Positions 16,951-26,741 of a stretch of DNA of 64,000 nucleotides are shown piece after piece. The stretch is from Caproiciproducens sp. CPB-2. GTDB lineage: Bacteria > Bacillota > Clostridia > Oscillospirales > Acutalibacteraceae. Positions within the stretch are counted from its first letter, which is position 1. Every line of letters begins with the position of its first letter. Both the position numbers and the translations under genes were made by a program. Location of the stretch: contig NZ_CP142860.1 in assembly GCF_036287215.1 (NCBI RefSeq), positions 1,736,001-1,800,000 on the forward strand, read 5' to 3'. The notes beneath the pieces were generated by a model. It was not told the DNA's origin and did not search any database. It saw only the letters and a list, made by a program, of their open reading frames with translations.

Positions 16951-19404
16951 ATGTCCGATTTTACCATTGCGAAAGTAGCGGTAGATAAAACCGTTTATCA
17001 TTTTGATAAAGCTTTTGACTACACGGTTCCCTCCGGGCTTCTCGCAGCGGTGAAACCGGGATGCCGTGTAATGGTGCCTTTTGGCGGGGCCGACAGCAAG
17101 CGGCAGGGAATGGTCCTCGCTCTGACCCATCGGGACAGCGCGGAAAAACTGAAGCCGGTTTTGGAGCTTCTGGACCCGGCTCCGCTCCTTTCCCGGGAGG
17201 CGCTTCGCCTTGTTGTCTGGCTGAAGGAGCATTATTTCTGTACGCTTTATGATGCCGTCAAACTGCTTTTGCCAACGGGAATCAACTTTAAAATCAGAAC
17301 GGAGTATTCGCTTGCCGTTCCCATTCCTTCTTTGGATATGGACGGCTTGGACGAAGTTGAAAGACAGATCGTTCTCTATCTTTCCCATGCCGGCGCCGGC
17401 GTCGGCCGTGATAAGCTTTTAAAGGAGCTGGGGCTTTCCGGTGATTCCAATGTCCCCGAAAAGCTCTGTAAGGCAAACGTACTGGTCAAGAGCAGCGGAA
17501 CAGTCCGGCAGGTGGGAGACGCTTCGCAGAAAATGGTGCGGTTAACCGAAAATCAGGAACCGCATAAACTGACGTTGAAGCAGAAAAGCGTTTACAATCT
17601 TCTCAGCGACGTCGGCAGCGCTTCTTTAAAGGAGCTCTGTTATTTTGCGGGTGTTACCCCTGTGGTTGTGAACGCGCTGGTCAAAAAGGAACTCGCGCAA
17701 TACTACGAGATTGAAATTTATCGGAATCCCTACGATCATATTCAGAACGGCGGGCCCGCGGAAGATATCGTCCTTTCTGCGGAGCAGCAGCAGGCATACA
17801 CGAATTTATACCGGCAATACGCTTCCGGCAGCGGCGGCGTTTCTTTGCTGTACGGTGTTACCGGCAGCGGAAAAACGTCCGTTTTTATGAAGCTGATCGA
17901 TGCGGTCAGATCGGACGGCCGCGGCGTGATTGTGATGGTACCGGAGATTTCGCTCACCCCTCAGACGATCTCTTTGTTTCACCAGCGCTACGGAAGGGAC
18001 GTTGCCGTCTTTCACAGCGGACTGAGCCTTGGGGAGCGCATGGACGAATGGAAAAGAGTCAGGAACGGAGAAGCGCTGATCGCGGTTGGGACGCGTTCGG
18101 CGGTTTTTGCTCCGTTTGAAAATCTGGGACTCGTTATTTTGGATGAGGAACAGGAATACACCTATAAATCGGAATCTTCTCCGCGCTATCATGCGCGGGA
18201 TGTGGCAAAATTTCGCTGCGCTTACCATAAGGCGCTGCTTGTACTGTCCTCGGCCACTCCGTCCATTGAAAGCTATTATCTTGCACAGAATGGGCACTAC
18301 AGCTTCAATGTGCTTTCCACCCGCTACGGCAATGCCGTCCTTCCGGAAGTAACGGTGGTGGATATGAATGCGGAGGTGGAAAGCGGAAACAATACGATTT
18401 TGAGTTCGGTTCTGCATCAGGCATTGGATGAGAACCTGAAGAACGGTCGTCAGTCGATTATCCTGCTGAACCGCAGGGGATATAACACGTTCGTTTCCTG
18501 CAAGGCCTGCGGCCATGTAATGACGTGTCCGAACTGCAGCATTTCGCTGACATACCACTCCGCCAATCACCGCCTGATGTGCCATTACTGCGGCTATTCC
18601 ATGCCGCTGATCAAAGAGTGCCCCCAGTGCCATGAAAATAAGGTCCACTTCACCGGTTACGGCACGCAGCGGGCCGAACAGCAGCTGCAGGAGCTCTTGC
18701 CCGATGCGCGTATACTGAGGCTGGACACCGACTCAACGATGACGCGGTTTGCCTATGAGAAAAAGCTCCGGCAGTTTGCCGAAGGAGAATACGACATTAT
18801 CATCGGGACGCAGATGGTCGCAAAAGGGCTTGATTTTGAAAATGTTACGCTTGTCGGTGTGCTTTCGGCCGATCAGACGCTTTACAGCGACGATTTCAGA
18901 AGCTATGAGCGCGCGTTCGACCTTCTGACACAGGTAGTCGGCCGTTCGGGCCGCGGTCAGTTTGCGGGGAAAGCGATTATTCAGACCTTTACCCCGGAAA
19001 ACGATATTATCAAGCTTGCCGCCAGGCAGGATTATCAGGAATACTATGAAGGGGAAATTGCAATCCGAAAAGCGATGCTCTATCCTCCTTTTTCAGATAT
19101 TTGTGTTGTCGGTTTTGTGGGCGGTACGGAAGCGAAAGTGCGGGAAGCCAGCAAAACCTTTTTAAATATGCTGACAACTCTTGCGCAAAGCGAGTATTCC
19201 GGGCAGCCGATGAGGGTGCTGAACCCCTCTCCGGCATTAATTGGGAAAGTAAGTAATAAATATAGATATAAATTGATCATTAAATGCCGCAATCGTACAA
19301 AATTCAGGGAAATGATCTCCCGCCTGCTGATTCAGTTTGCGGGAGTACGTGAATTTTCCTCGGTATCGGTATTTGCGGATATGAACCCTGACAGTATTAT
19401 GTAA
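16951..19404 (+). CDS. priA: Primosomal replication restart helicase PriA
   Basis: An 817-aa superfamily 2 3'-to-5' helicase that reloads the replisome at stalled forks. It has an N-terminal 3'-DNA-binding domain, Walker A GVTGSGKTS, the DEEQ box followed by YKSESSPRYHARDVA, and a zinc-binding insert with four CxxC pairs (CKACG, CPNC, CHYC, CPQC). Helicase motifs V-VI end in QVVGRSGRG. The ATG at 16951 is seven bases after GGCGAGG; the longer frame from 16903 overlaps rpoZ. Confidence 0.96.
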   Translation: MSDFTIAKVAVDKTVYHFDKAFDYTVPSGLLAAVKPGCRVMVPFGGADSKRQGMVLALTHRDSAEKLKPVLELLDPAPLLSREALRLVVWLKEHYFCTLYDAVKLLLPTGINFKIRTEYSLAVPIPSLDMDGLDEVERQIVLYLSHAGAGVGRDKLLKELGLSGDSNVPEKLCKANVLVKSSGTVRQVGDASQKMVRLTENQEPHKLTLKQKSVYNLLSDVGSASLKELCYFAGVTPVVVNALVKKELAQYYEIEIYRNPYDHIQNGGPAEDIVLSAEQQQAYTNLYRQYASGSGGVSLLYGVTGSGKTSVFMKLIDAVRSDGRGVIVMVPEISLTPQTISLFHQRYGRDVAVFHSGLSLGERMDEWKRVRNGEALIAVGTRSAVFAPFENLGLVILDEEQEYTYKSESSPRYHARDVAKFRCAYHKALLVLSSATPSIESYYLAQNGHYSFNVLSTRYGNAVLPEVTVVDMNAEVESGNNTILSSVLHQALDENLKNGRQSIILLNRRGYNTFVSCKACGHVMTCPNCSISLTYHSANHRLMCHYCGYSMPLIKECPQCHENKVHFTGYGTQRAEQQLQELLPDARILRLDTDSTMTRFAYEKKLRQFAEGEYDIIIGTQMVAKGLDFENVTLVGVLSADQTLYSDDFRSYERAFDLLTQVVGRSGRGQFAGKAIIQTFTPENDIIKLAARQDYQEYYEGEIAIRKAMLYPPFSDICVVGFVGGTEAKVREASKTFLNMLTTLAQSEYSGQPMRVLNPSPALIGKVSNKYRYKLIIKCRNRTKFREMISRLLIQFAGVREFSSVSVFADMNPDSIM

Positions 19405-19419
19405 CTTGGAGGTATAATT

Positions 19420-19893
19420 ATGGCGATACGAAACATTATAAAAGAGGGAGACCCGTTCCTGAATAAAGTCTCCCATCCGGTAGATAAATTTGATAAAAAG
19501 CTCGCGACCCTGCTGGACGATATGCAGGAAACCATGCACAGCGCCGACGGAGTCGGCCTTGCCGCGCCGCAGGTGGGAATTTTAAGAAGGGCCGTTGTTA
19601 TCGACATCGGCGAAGGTCCAATTGAGCTGATCAATCCTGTTTTTCTGGAACAGAGCGGGGAGCAGGAATGTCTGGAAGGCTGTTTGTCCGCCCCGGGGCA
19701 ATACGGCATTACGAAACGCCCGATGCATGTGAAGGTTCGCGCGCAGAACCGTAAAGGGGAATTCTTTGAAATAGAAGGGGAAGAACTGCTTGCCACGGTG
19801 ATGTGTCATGAGATCGACCATCTGGACGGTATTCTGTTTAAATCGCATGTAATTCATATGCTGAGTGATGAAGAGCTGGCGAAGTTAAAATAA
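19420..19893 (+). CDS. def: Peptide deformylase
   Basis: A 157-aa metalloenzyme that removes the N-formyl group from new proteins. The three family motifs are present: GVGLAAPQVG (motif 1), EGCLSAPG (motif 2, metal-binding Cys) and HEIDHLDG (motif 3, HExxH metal ligands). It ends 17 bases before fmt, the enzyme that adds the formyl group to initiator tRNA; the def-fmt pair is widely conserved. Confidence 0.96.
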   Translation: MAIRNIIKEGDPFLNKVSHPVDKFDKKLATLLDDMQETMHSADGVGLAAPQVGILRRAVVIDIGEGPIELINPVFLEQSGEQECLEGCLSAPGQYGITKRPMHVKVRAQNRKGEFFEIEGEELLATVMCHEIDHLDGILFKSHVIHMLSDEELAKLK

Positions 19894-19910
19894 GAAAAGC
19901 GGGTGATTCA

Positions 19911-20837
19911 ATGCGCATTGTATTTATGGGAACGCCGGAATTTGCCGTTCCGTGCCTGAAAAGCCTGATTGACGCGGGGCATGACGTCTGCGCTGTTTTT
20001 ACGCAGCCCGATAAACCGAAGGGGAGAGGCTATACGCTTACGCCGCCTCCGGTCAAGATGCTGGCCGCCGGGAAAAATATTGAGGTCTTCCAGCCGAAAA
20101 CGCTTCGCACCGCCGAAGCCGCCGAAACGATCCGGAATCTGAACCCCGACGTGATCGTTGTCGTCGCCTATGGGAAAATACTGCCGAAAGAGGTTCTGGA
20201 GATTCCTCCTTACGGCTGCATCAATATTCACGCGTCCCTTTTGCCGAAATACCGCGGAGCCGCCCCGATTCAATGGTCCGTGATCAACGGTGAAAAGATG
20301 ACCGGCGTTACCACAATGTATATGTCGGAGGGGCTGGATACCGGAGACATGCTGCTGACCGCCCGGACGGAGATCGGTCCGGAGGAAACCTCCGGCGAAC
20401 TGCATGACAGGCTTTCGCTGATGGGCGCGGATCTGATCGTCAAAACCCTTCAAAAAGTAGAGGACGGAACGATTCAGCGCATTCCGCAGAGCGAGGAAAA
20501 CACCTGCTATGCTTCCATGCTGACAAAAGAGCTTTCCCGTATTGACTGGAATCAGCCGGCCGGTACGATCCACAATCTGGTCCGGGGGCTTTCCCCGTGG
20601 CCTGTGGCCAATACGACCTATCACGGGAAGCTTTTAAAAATTCACAGGACCGGACCGGCGGGCCAATACAAAGGCAAGCCCGGCGAAATTCTGACGGAGG
20701 GCGGCTCGTTTGTCGTTTGCTGTGGGGAAAAGACCGCCCTTGAACTTCTGGAAGTTCAATACGAAGGCGGGAAAAAAATGAATGGAAAAGATTTTCTTCG
20801 CGGGCATCCAACCGGCGAAGATTTTATGGTAAAATAA
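19911..20837 (+). CDS. fmt: Methionyl-tRNA formyltransferase
   Basis: A 308-aa enzyme that formylates Met-tRNA(fMet) from 10-formyl-THF. The start MRIVFMGTPEFAVPCL, the catalytic NIHASLLPKYRGAAPIQW and the C-terminal OB-like domain are standard. It lies between def and the metallopeptidase gene in a head-to-tail run with short spacers. Confidence 0.96.
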   Translation: MRIVFMGTPEFAVPCLKSLIDAGHDVCAVFTQPDKPKGRGYTLTPPPVKMLAAGKNIEVFQPKTLRTAEAAETIRNLNPDVIVVVAYGKILPKEVLEIPPYGCINIHASLLPKYRGAAPIQWSVINGEKMTGVTTMYMSEGLDTGDMLLTARTEIGPEETSGELHDRLSLMGADLIVKTLQKVEDGTIQRIPQSEENTCYASMLTKELSRIDWNQPAGTIHNLVRGLSPWPVANTTYHGKLLKIHRTGPAGQYKGKPGEILTEGGSFVVCCGEKTALELLEVQYEGGKKMNGKDFLRGHPTGEDFMVK

Positions 20838-20860
20838 AGGAAATAACGGAGGGATTGATC

Positions 20861-21571
20861 ATGGGTATGGGATTTTATTATTTTGACTATACATATTTCG
20901 TATATATTGTGCCCGCGCTGATTGTGACAATGATTGCACAGTTTCGGGTAAAGTCGACTTTTGAAAAATATTCCCGTATCTCAACGGCAAGAAACATGAC
21001 GGGAGCACAGGCGGCTTCCAGTGTCGCGCAGTTCGGCGGCGCCTCCGGCGTACAGGTGCAGCGCATTTCCGGCAGCCTGACCGACCATTTTGATCCCCGG
21101 GACAATACGATCAGCCTTTCGGACCAGGTTTATGCTTCAACTTCTATTGCGGCGCTTGGTGTGGCCGCTCACGAAGCGGGTCATGCGATTCAGCACGCGC
21201 AGGGATACCTGCCGAACAAAATCCGCACCGTTCTGGTCCCCATCACGAATTTCGGGTCCCGGCTCGCGGTTCCGCTGATTATTGTCGGACTGGTTTTGCC
21301 CGTTCAGTACGACTTTGTTGTGAATCTGGGGATTGCGCTTTACAGCTTTGCTGTATTGTTCCAGCTCGCAACGCTTCCCGTCGAGTTCAACGCCAGCTTC
21401 CGGGCAATCCGCGCGCTGGACGAAGCCGGTATTTTGTATCCCGATGAACTGGAGGGCGCAAAAAAAGTTCTGCGGGCGGCGGCGATGACGTATCTGGCTG
21501 CAAGCTTTACCGCCATTATGTCCCTGCTGAGACTGCTTGTACTTGCCGGAAACAGAAGGGGCAGAGATTGA
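20861..21571 (+). CDS. Zinc metallopeptidase, YugP family
   Basis: A 236-aa membrane protein with an N-terminal hydrophobic segment (YTYFVYIVPALIVTMIA), a zinc motif HEAGHAIQH near residue 101 and two or three further membrane segments in the C-half. It belongs to the YugP/DUF2268-like membrane zinc peptidases common in Firmicutes; the substrate is unknown. ATG 20861 is chosen because ACGGAGGG ends seven bases before it. The stop TGA overlaps the rsmB ATG by one base. Confidence 0.88.
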   Translation: MGMGFYYFDYTYFVYIVPALIVTMIAQFRVKSTFEKYSRISTARNMTGAQAASSVAQFGGASGVQVQRISGSLTDHFDPRDNTISLSDQVYASTSIAALGVAAHEAGHAIQHAQGYLPNKIRTVLVPITNFGSRLAVPLIIVGLVLPVQYDFVVNLGIALYSFAVLFQLATLPVEFNASFRAIRALDEAGILYPDELEGAKKVLRAAAMTYLAASFTAIMSLLRLLVLAGNRRGRD

Positions 21572-22923
21572 TGGACGATGCAAGAGCCGCAGCACTGGCC
21601 GCTCTTTTGCATGTCGATGTGAACGAAGGCTATTCCAATATTGTTCTGGACAAAACGCTGGCTTCCTTTTCTTTGGAACCGCGCGACAAAGCGCTTGCTT
21701 CTGCGATCTTTTACGGAGTGCTGGAACGCCGGATCACCCTGGACTATTTCATCAGCCGGTTTTCCAAAATGCCGCTTAAAAAGCTTTCTCCGCAGGTGCT
21801 GGAGATCCTGCGCATGGGCGCCTACCAGATTCTGTATCTTGAAAAAATTCCAAAATCGGCAGCGGTTAACGAATCCGTTATTCTTGCAAAAGAAAGCAAT
21901 GCTGTAAAGGCATCTGGCTTTATTAACGCGGTTCTTCGGTCTCTGGTCCGAAATCTTGAAAATTTAGAGATTCCGGATGCCGAAAAGGATTCGTTGTTCT
22001 CTCTAAGCATTCAATATTCGTGCCCGCAATGGCTGATTTCTCTGTGGCAGAAATCGTATGGGGAAGAATGTACGCTCCGTCTGCTGGAGAGTACTTTTTC
22101 AAAGCCGCCCGTATTTGCCAGAACGAATAATATTTGTATTTCTGAGGAAAACTTAATTGAAAAGCTGAATGCGGAAGGTATAAAGGCCATCCCCATTACA
22201 TGGCTGGATCAGGCTGTCGAGTTGCAGCAGACGGGCGCAATCAGTCAATCCGAAGGTTACCGGGAGGGCCTGTTTCACATACAGGATCTTTCTTCTCAGC
22301 TCTGTTGCTTCCTACTTCGTCCGCTTCCCGGGGAGAGGGTCATCGACGTGTGCTCCGCGCCCGGAGGCAAAGCCTTTACCATGGCCGAACTCATGGAAAA
22401 CAAGGGCGAGCTTCTCGCTTTTGACAAATATAAAGGAAAGGTGAACCTGATCCGGCAGGGGGCTCAGCGTTTAAAGCTCTCTGTGATCAGCGCCGCCGTA
22501 CGGGACGCTTCTGTTGCGGAAGACGATCTGGCCCCGGCGGATAAAGTCCTTTGTGACGTACCGTGTTCCGGTCTCGGAATCATTCGCAGAAAACCGGAAA
22601 TTAAGTATAAATTACCATCAGCTATTGACAGTTTGCCTGATTTGCAGTACCTTATTCTGTGTAAATCATCAAAACTGGTCAAGACGAATGGGACTTTATT
22701 TTATTCAACCTGCACTTTGAACCCAAAAGAGAACGGCGAGGTGTCGGAAAAATTCCTTCGGAACAACCATGACTTTGAGCCTTTGCCTCTCAATCTGCCC
22801 GATCAGGTTTGCCATGCCGTCGAAGGGGAACCGGGGAACCAGCTGACGCTGATGCCTCACGTTCACGGGACGGACGGCTTCTTTATCGCGGCTTTTCGAA
22901 GAAAACAGGAGTGGATGTCTTGA
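21571..22923 (+). CDS. rsmB: 16S rRNA (cytosine-967-C5)-methyltransferase
   Basis: A 450-aa protein with an N-terminal NusB-like RNA-binding domain and a C-terminal SAM methyltransferase. SAM-binding VCSAPGGKAFTMAE, motif IV DVPCSGLGIIRRKPE and motif VI STCTLNPKENGE (catalytic Cys) identify the RsmB/Sun family. It overlaps the upstream stop by one base and the rlmN TTG start by four bases. Confidence 0.95.
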   Translation: MDDARAAALAALLHVDVNEGYSNIVLDKTLASFSLEPRDKALASAIFYGVLERRITLDYFISRFSKMPLKKLSPQVLEILRMGAYQILYLEKIPKSAAVNESVILAKESNAVKASGFINAVLRSLVRNLENLEIPDAEKDSLFSLSIQYSCPQWLISLWQKSYGEECTLRLLESTFSKPPVFARTNNICISEENLIEKLNAEGIKAIPITWLDQAVELQQTGAISQSEGYREGLFHIQDLSSQLCCFLLRPLPGERVIDVCSAPGGKAFTMAELMENKGELLAFDKYKGKVNLIRQGAQRLKLSVISAAVRDASVAEDDLAPADKVLCDVPCSGLGIIRRKPEIKYKLPSAIDSLPDLQYLILCKSSKLVKTNGTLFYSTCTLNPKENGEVSEKFLRNNHDFEPLPLNLPDQVCHAVEGEPGNQLTLMPHVHGTDGFFIAAFRRKQEWMS

Positions 22924-23975
22924 GCTTGCAGGATCTGAAATCAATGACTCTCGAAGAAATCAAAGCCGATTTTGCCGCTGACGGCCAACCGGCTTTTCGT
23001 GCTTTGCAGGTTTATAGATGGCTGCATCGCGGAGCAGAAGATTTTGAACAAATGTCCGATCAGTCGAAAGCCTTTCGGCAGGTACTGTCGGAAAAATATT
23101 ACATAGCGAATGCTGTGATAGAAAAAAAACTGGAATCCCGTTTGGATGAAACCGTAAAATATCTGTTTCGCCTGAATGACGGAGAATATGTGGAAAGCGT
23201 TCTGATGGACTATCATCACGGTCATACGATCTGTATTTCCACACAGGTCGGCTGCAAAATGAACTGCGCGTTCTGCGCAACGGGGAAAAGCGGTTTTTCA
23301 CGGAACCTGACGGCTTCCGAAATGCTTGCGCAGATTCAGTCGGCCCAGAAGGATGCCGGTATCCGGATATCCAATGTTGTGATGATGGGGATGGGAGAAC
23401 CGCTGGATAACTATCAGAATGTGCTTCGTTTCCTTGAGCTGGTTTCTTCCGATGAGGGAATGAACATCGGGATGAGGCACATTTCTCTTTCCACCTGCGG
23501 CGTTGTGGATAAGATTTATGATCTTGCGGAAAAGAAGCTTCAGCTTACCCTGTCTGTCTCCCTGCACGCGCCAAACGACGAAATCCGTTCCAGGACCATG
23601 CCGGTCAACCGGAAATGGGGAATAGAGGAACTGATGAAAGCGTGCCGGTACTATGTCGATATGACGGGCCGCCGGATTTCTTTTGAGTATGCCATGATTC
23701 ACGGGGTGAACGACAGCGACGCCTGCGCAAGGGAGCTTGCGGGAAGGCTCAGCGGGATACTCAGCCATGTCAATCTGATTCCTGTCAATGACGTCAGCGG
23801 AGCCGGATTTAAAAAAAGCTCTGCCGACCGACTGCAAAAATTCAGCCGTATCCTTTCGGATAAAGGAATTACCGTTACCGTCCGGAGGACGCTCGGCTCG
23901 GATATCAATGCTTCCTGCGGACAGCTCAGACGCAGGTACAAAGAGGAGGTGGCCAATGTTGAGAGTATTCAGTAA
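22920..23975 (+). CDS. rlmN: Dual-specificity rRNA/tRNA adenine-C2 methyltransferase RlmN
   Basis: A 351-aa radical-SAM enzyme that methylates A2503 of 23S rRNA and A37 of some tRNAs. The cluster motif is in GCKMNCAFCATG (CxxxCxxC); the GMGEPLDNYQNV block and the conserved C-terminal Cys in SDINASCGQLR are present. The TTG at 22920 (TTGA overlap with the rsmB stop) lies eight bases after AGGAG. Its 3' end overlaps prpC by 20 bases. Confidence 0.95.
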   Translation: MSLQDLKSMTLEEIKADFAADGQPAFRALQVYRWLHRGAEDFEQMSDQSKAFRQVLSEKYYIANAVIEKKLESRLDETVKYLFRLNDGEYVESVLMDYHHGHTICISTQVGCKMNCAFCATGKSGFSRNLTASEMLAQIQSAQKDAGIRISNVVMMGMGEPLDNYQNVLRFLELVSSDEGMNIGMRHISLSTCGVVDKIYDLAEKKLQLTLSVSLHAPNDEIRSRTMPVNRKWGIEELMKACRYYVDMTGRRISFEYAMIHGVNDSDACARELAGRLSGILSHVNLIPVNDVSGAGFKKSSADRLQKFSRILSDKGITVTVRRTLGSDINASCGQLRRRYKEEVANVESIQ

Positions 23976-24693
23976 AAGTGATATTGGCCTTGTCAGACAA
24001 ACCAATCAGGACGCCTGCAAAAGCGGCACCTTTTCCGAACATTCCGCGTGGGCTGTTGTCTGTGACGGAATGGGCGGTGTCAACGGAGGCAATATTGCGA
24101 GTGAAATTGCGGTAGAAAAAATTTCCGAAAGCATTGCCGCATCCTATCATGAAGGTATGACTGACAGTTCCGTAAAGAATCTGATAATGGCGGCGATACA
24201 CAACGCCAATCTCGCTATCCATGACGAAGCAATGAACCATATCCAGCTTGCCGGTATGGGAACAACCGTAGTTGCGGTGATTGTTTCGGGCGGGGTTGCC
24301 CATATTGCCCATGCGGGGGACAGCAGGGCGTATTTAATAACGGAAAATAACATTCGGCAGCTGACTACGGATCACTCCATGGTACAGGAAATGGTTAATA
24401 ATGGAGATATTACGGAACAGCAGGCAAAAATACATCCCCAGAAAAACATTATTACCCGTGCACTGGGTGTCGAACCTTCCATTCAAATTGATTACTGCGA
24501 AAATGAGTTTCGTTCCGGCAGCATGCTTCTGATCTGTACGGACGGTCTTACGAATTATATCGATGCCAAACAGATTTTTGCGCTGTCCAAAACCATGGAT
24601 GCCGACAGCCTGACAGACAAGCTTGTAACGCTCGCGAAAGACTGTGGGGGCGGTGACAACATTACGGTTGTCATCATTGAAAACTACTGCTGA
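23956..24693 (+). CDS. prpC: PP2C-family serine/threonine phosphatase
   Basis: A 245-aa phosphatase that opposes the PASTA kinase coded next. Metal-binding motifs are SDIGLVRQTNQD, VCDGMGGVNGGNIAS, HAGDSRAYL and GGGDNITVV. The start MLRVFSKSDIG sits inside the rlmN 3' end with AGGAGGT upstream. The rlmN-prpC-prkC-rsgA order is the standard Firmicute cluster. Confidence 0.95.
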   Translation: MLRVFSKSDIGLVRQTNQDACKSGTFSEHSAWAVVCDGMGGVNGGNIASEIAVEKISESIAASYHEGMTDSSVKNLIMAAIHNANLAIHDEAMNHIQLAGMGTTVVAVIVSGGVAHIAHAGDSRAYLITENNIRQLTTDHSMVQEMVNNGDITEQQAKIHPQKNIITRALGVEPSIQIDYCENEFRSGSMLLICTDGLTNYIDAKQIFALSKTMDADSLTDKLVTLAKDCGGGDNITVVIIENYC

Positions 24694-24707
24694 CAGGAGT
24701 TGATTTT

Positions 24708-26741
24708 ATGGATAAGTACACAGGAAAACGGCTCGACGGACGCTATGAAATACATGAACTGATCGGTACCGGCGGAATGGCTCTGGTTTACCGCGCGTAT
24801 GATACGATTGACGACCGTACGGTCGCAATCAAAATACTCAAGGACGAGTTTTTGGGAAACGACGAGTTTATCCGCCGCTTCAAAAATGAGTCCAAGGCAA
24901 TTGCGGTGCTTTCCCACCCAAACATTGTCAAAGTTTACGACGTCAGCTTTGGTGACAGAATCCAGTATATTGTCGAAGAATTTATCGATGGAATTACGTT
25001 AAAGGAATATTTGGATCAGCAGAAGGAAATCAAATGGAAAGAAGCCATCCATTTTACCGTCCAGATTCTGCGCGCGCTTCAGCACGCTCATGAAAAGGGC
25101 ATTGTCCACCGCGACATAAAGCCCCAGAACATTATGCTGCTGCAGGACGGCACGATTAAAGTGACCGATTTCGGCATTGCCCGTTTTTCACGCAGTGAAA
25201 CGCGGACGATGACGGACAAAGCGATCGGCTCGGTCCATTACATCGCGCCGGAGCAGGCAAGGGGAGATCTGACCGACGAAAAGGCGGACATTTACTCCGT
25301 AGGGGTCATGCTTTACGAAATGATTACGGGCCGTCTTCCGTTTGAAGCCGACAGCGCTGTCTCCGTCGCCATTATGCAGCTGCAGGCAGACCCCAAGCCT
25401 CCGAAGGAAATCAATCCCTCCGTGCCGGAAGGTTTGGAGGAAATTACATTAAAGGCGATGCAGAAAAATCCTACGCAAAGGTATCAGTCCGCCGCCGAAA
25501 TGCTCAGGGATATCGAAGCTTTCCGGAGGAATCCCAGCATCAGCTTTCAGTACAAATATTTTATCGATGAAAAGCCTACCAAATATATCGACGCGATCAA
25601 CACGGTAAAGGGAGCGGAGCCTTCCGCGTACAATGATAATTATGAATATGAGGAAGAACCGTCCAGAGCGCCCAAAAAGAAGAAGAAAAGGTCGGCTGCC
25701 TCTTTAGTGATCGCAGGGATTGCCTCTGCGTTTCTGATTGTCGTCATCGGCTTTGGCATCGCCGCGCTGTTTCACAGCTGCAACAGCGGAGTCGGCAACA
25801 TTGTTCTACCGGATTTCAGAGGAAAAACCTACGATGAAGTAAAAGAAGAAGTAAAGAGCAACGACCAGTATAAAAATCTGACCTTTGTTACCGAAACAAA
25901 AAATGATTCCACTCAGAAAACGGGAATTATTTTGAGCCAAAGCCCCAAGGAGGGAACGACCGTAAAAGCCAACGCGGAAATCACCCTTACCATTAACGCG
26001 GGCGGCAAGCCGGTCTCTGTTCCCGACGTTTCCAACAAGACGCAGGAGGAAGCGATTACCGATCTGGAAAAAGTAAATCTGCTGTACGAGGTCCTGCCCG
26101 TAGTGGATAACCAAACCGAGAAGGGCCATGTAAAAAATACCGATCCCCCCGCGGGGACGCAGGTCACGGAAGGAACCAAGGTGAAGATTTATGTCAGCAC
26201 CGGCGGAGAGGAAGAAAAAACGGCCGTTCCTGCCGTGATCGACAAAACTATAGAGGATGCAAAAACGGAAATTATCGCGGCGGGTCTGACAGTCGGGGAT
26301 ATTACCGCACAGGATGACAGCGATAAAGCGAAAGACGTGGTCATTGAAACTTCCCCGCTGCCCGGCGTGCAGGTTGTGAAAGGCAGCGCGGTATCCATTG
26401 TCGTCAGTTCGGGTAAGAAATCGGAGAAATCCATCGATGTCTTTGTCAAGCTCCCGAAAGAAGTGACGCACGACATCAACCTGAAAGCGTATTTGGGCAA
26501 TGAGCTCCAGACGGAAAAGACCGTGAACCCGTCCTACAATGACGTATGCCAGCTTACTTTTAAAGGCAGCAGCGGCAAAAAGCAGCTGATTATTCAGCTG
26601 GACGGAAACAAGTACCAGGAGTTTACGCTTGACTTTGACGCGGGCACTTCCACGGCAGGGGAAAGCTATCCGTATAACAATGCCAGCAGTACGGGGGGAA
26701 ACAGCGAGATCCCGAGCGGCGTCATCACTCCTTCGGACTGA
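24708..26741 (+). CDS. prkC: PASTA-domain serine/threonine kinase PrkC
   Basis: A 677-aa membrane kinase. The cytosolic kinase domain covers residues about 11-270 (GTGGMALVYRA, HRDIKPQN, DFG, APEQARG). A basic patch KKKKKR precedes one membrane segment (about 331-355). Three extracellular PASTA repeats follow (about 362-570), then a C-terminal beta-domain and a Ser/Gly-rich tail. PASTA kinases sense muropeptides or lipid II and control growth, cell wall and, in Bacillus subtilis, germination. It shares an overlapping TGATG with rsgA. Confidence 0.96.
   Translation: MDKYTGKRLDGRYEIHELIGTGGMALVYRAYDTIDDRTVAIKILKDEFLGNDEFIRRFKNESKAIAVLSHPNIVKVYDVSFGDRIQYIVEEFIDGITLKEYLDQQKEIKWKEAIHFTVQILRALQHAHEKGIVHRDIKPQNIMLLQDGTIKVTDFGIARFSRSETRTMTDKAIGSVHYIAPEQARGDLTDEKADIYSVGVMLYEMITGRLPFEADSAVSVAIMQLQADPKPPKEINPSVPEGLEEITLKAMQKNPTQRYQSAAEMLRDIEAFRRNPSISFQYKYFIDEKPTKYIDAINTVKGAEPSAYNDNYEYEEEPSRAPKKKKKRSAASLVIAGIASAFLIVVIGFGIAALFHSCNSGVGNIVLPDFRGKTYDEVKEEVKSNDQYKNLTFVTETKNDSTQKTGIILSQSPKEGTTVKANAEITLTINAGGKPVSVPDVSNKTQEEAITDLEKVNLLYEVLPVVDNQTEKGHVKNTDPPAGTQVTEGTKVKIYVSTGGEEEKTAVPAVIDKTIEDAKTEIIAAGLTVGDITAQDDSDKAKDVVIETSPLPGVQVVKGSAVSIVVSSGKKSEKSIDVFVKLPKEVTHDINLKAYLGNELQTEKTVNPSYNDVCQLTFKGSSGKKQLIIQLDGNKYQEFTLDFDAGTSTAGESYPYNNASSTGGNSEIPSGVITPSD

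Noticed and set aside
17806..18648. Minus-strand open frame of 280 codons opposite priA
   Set aside because: Lies fully inside priA, lacks an RBS and has no family features.
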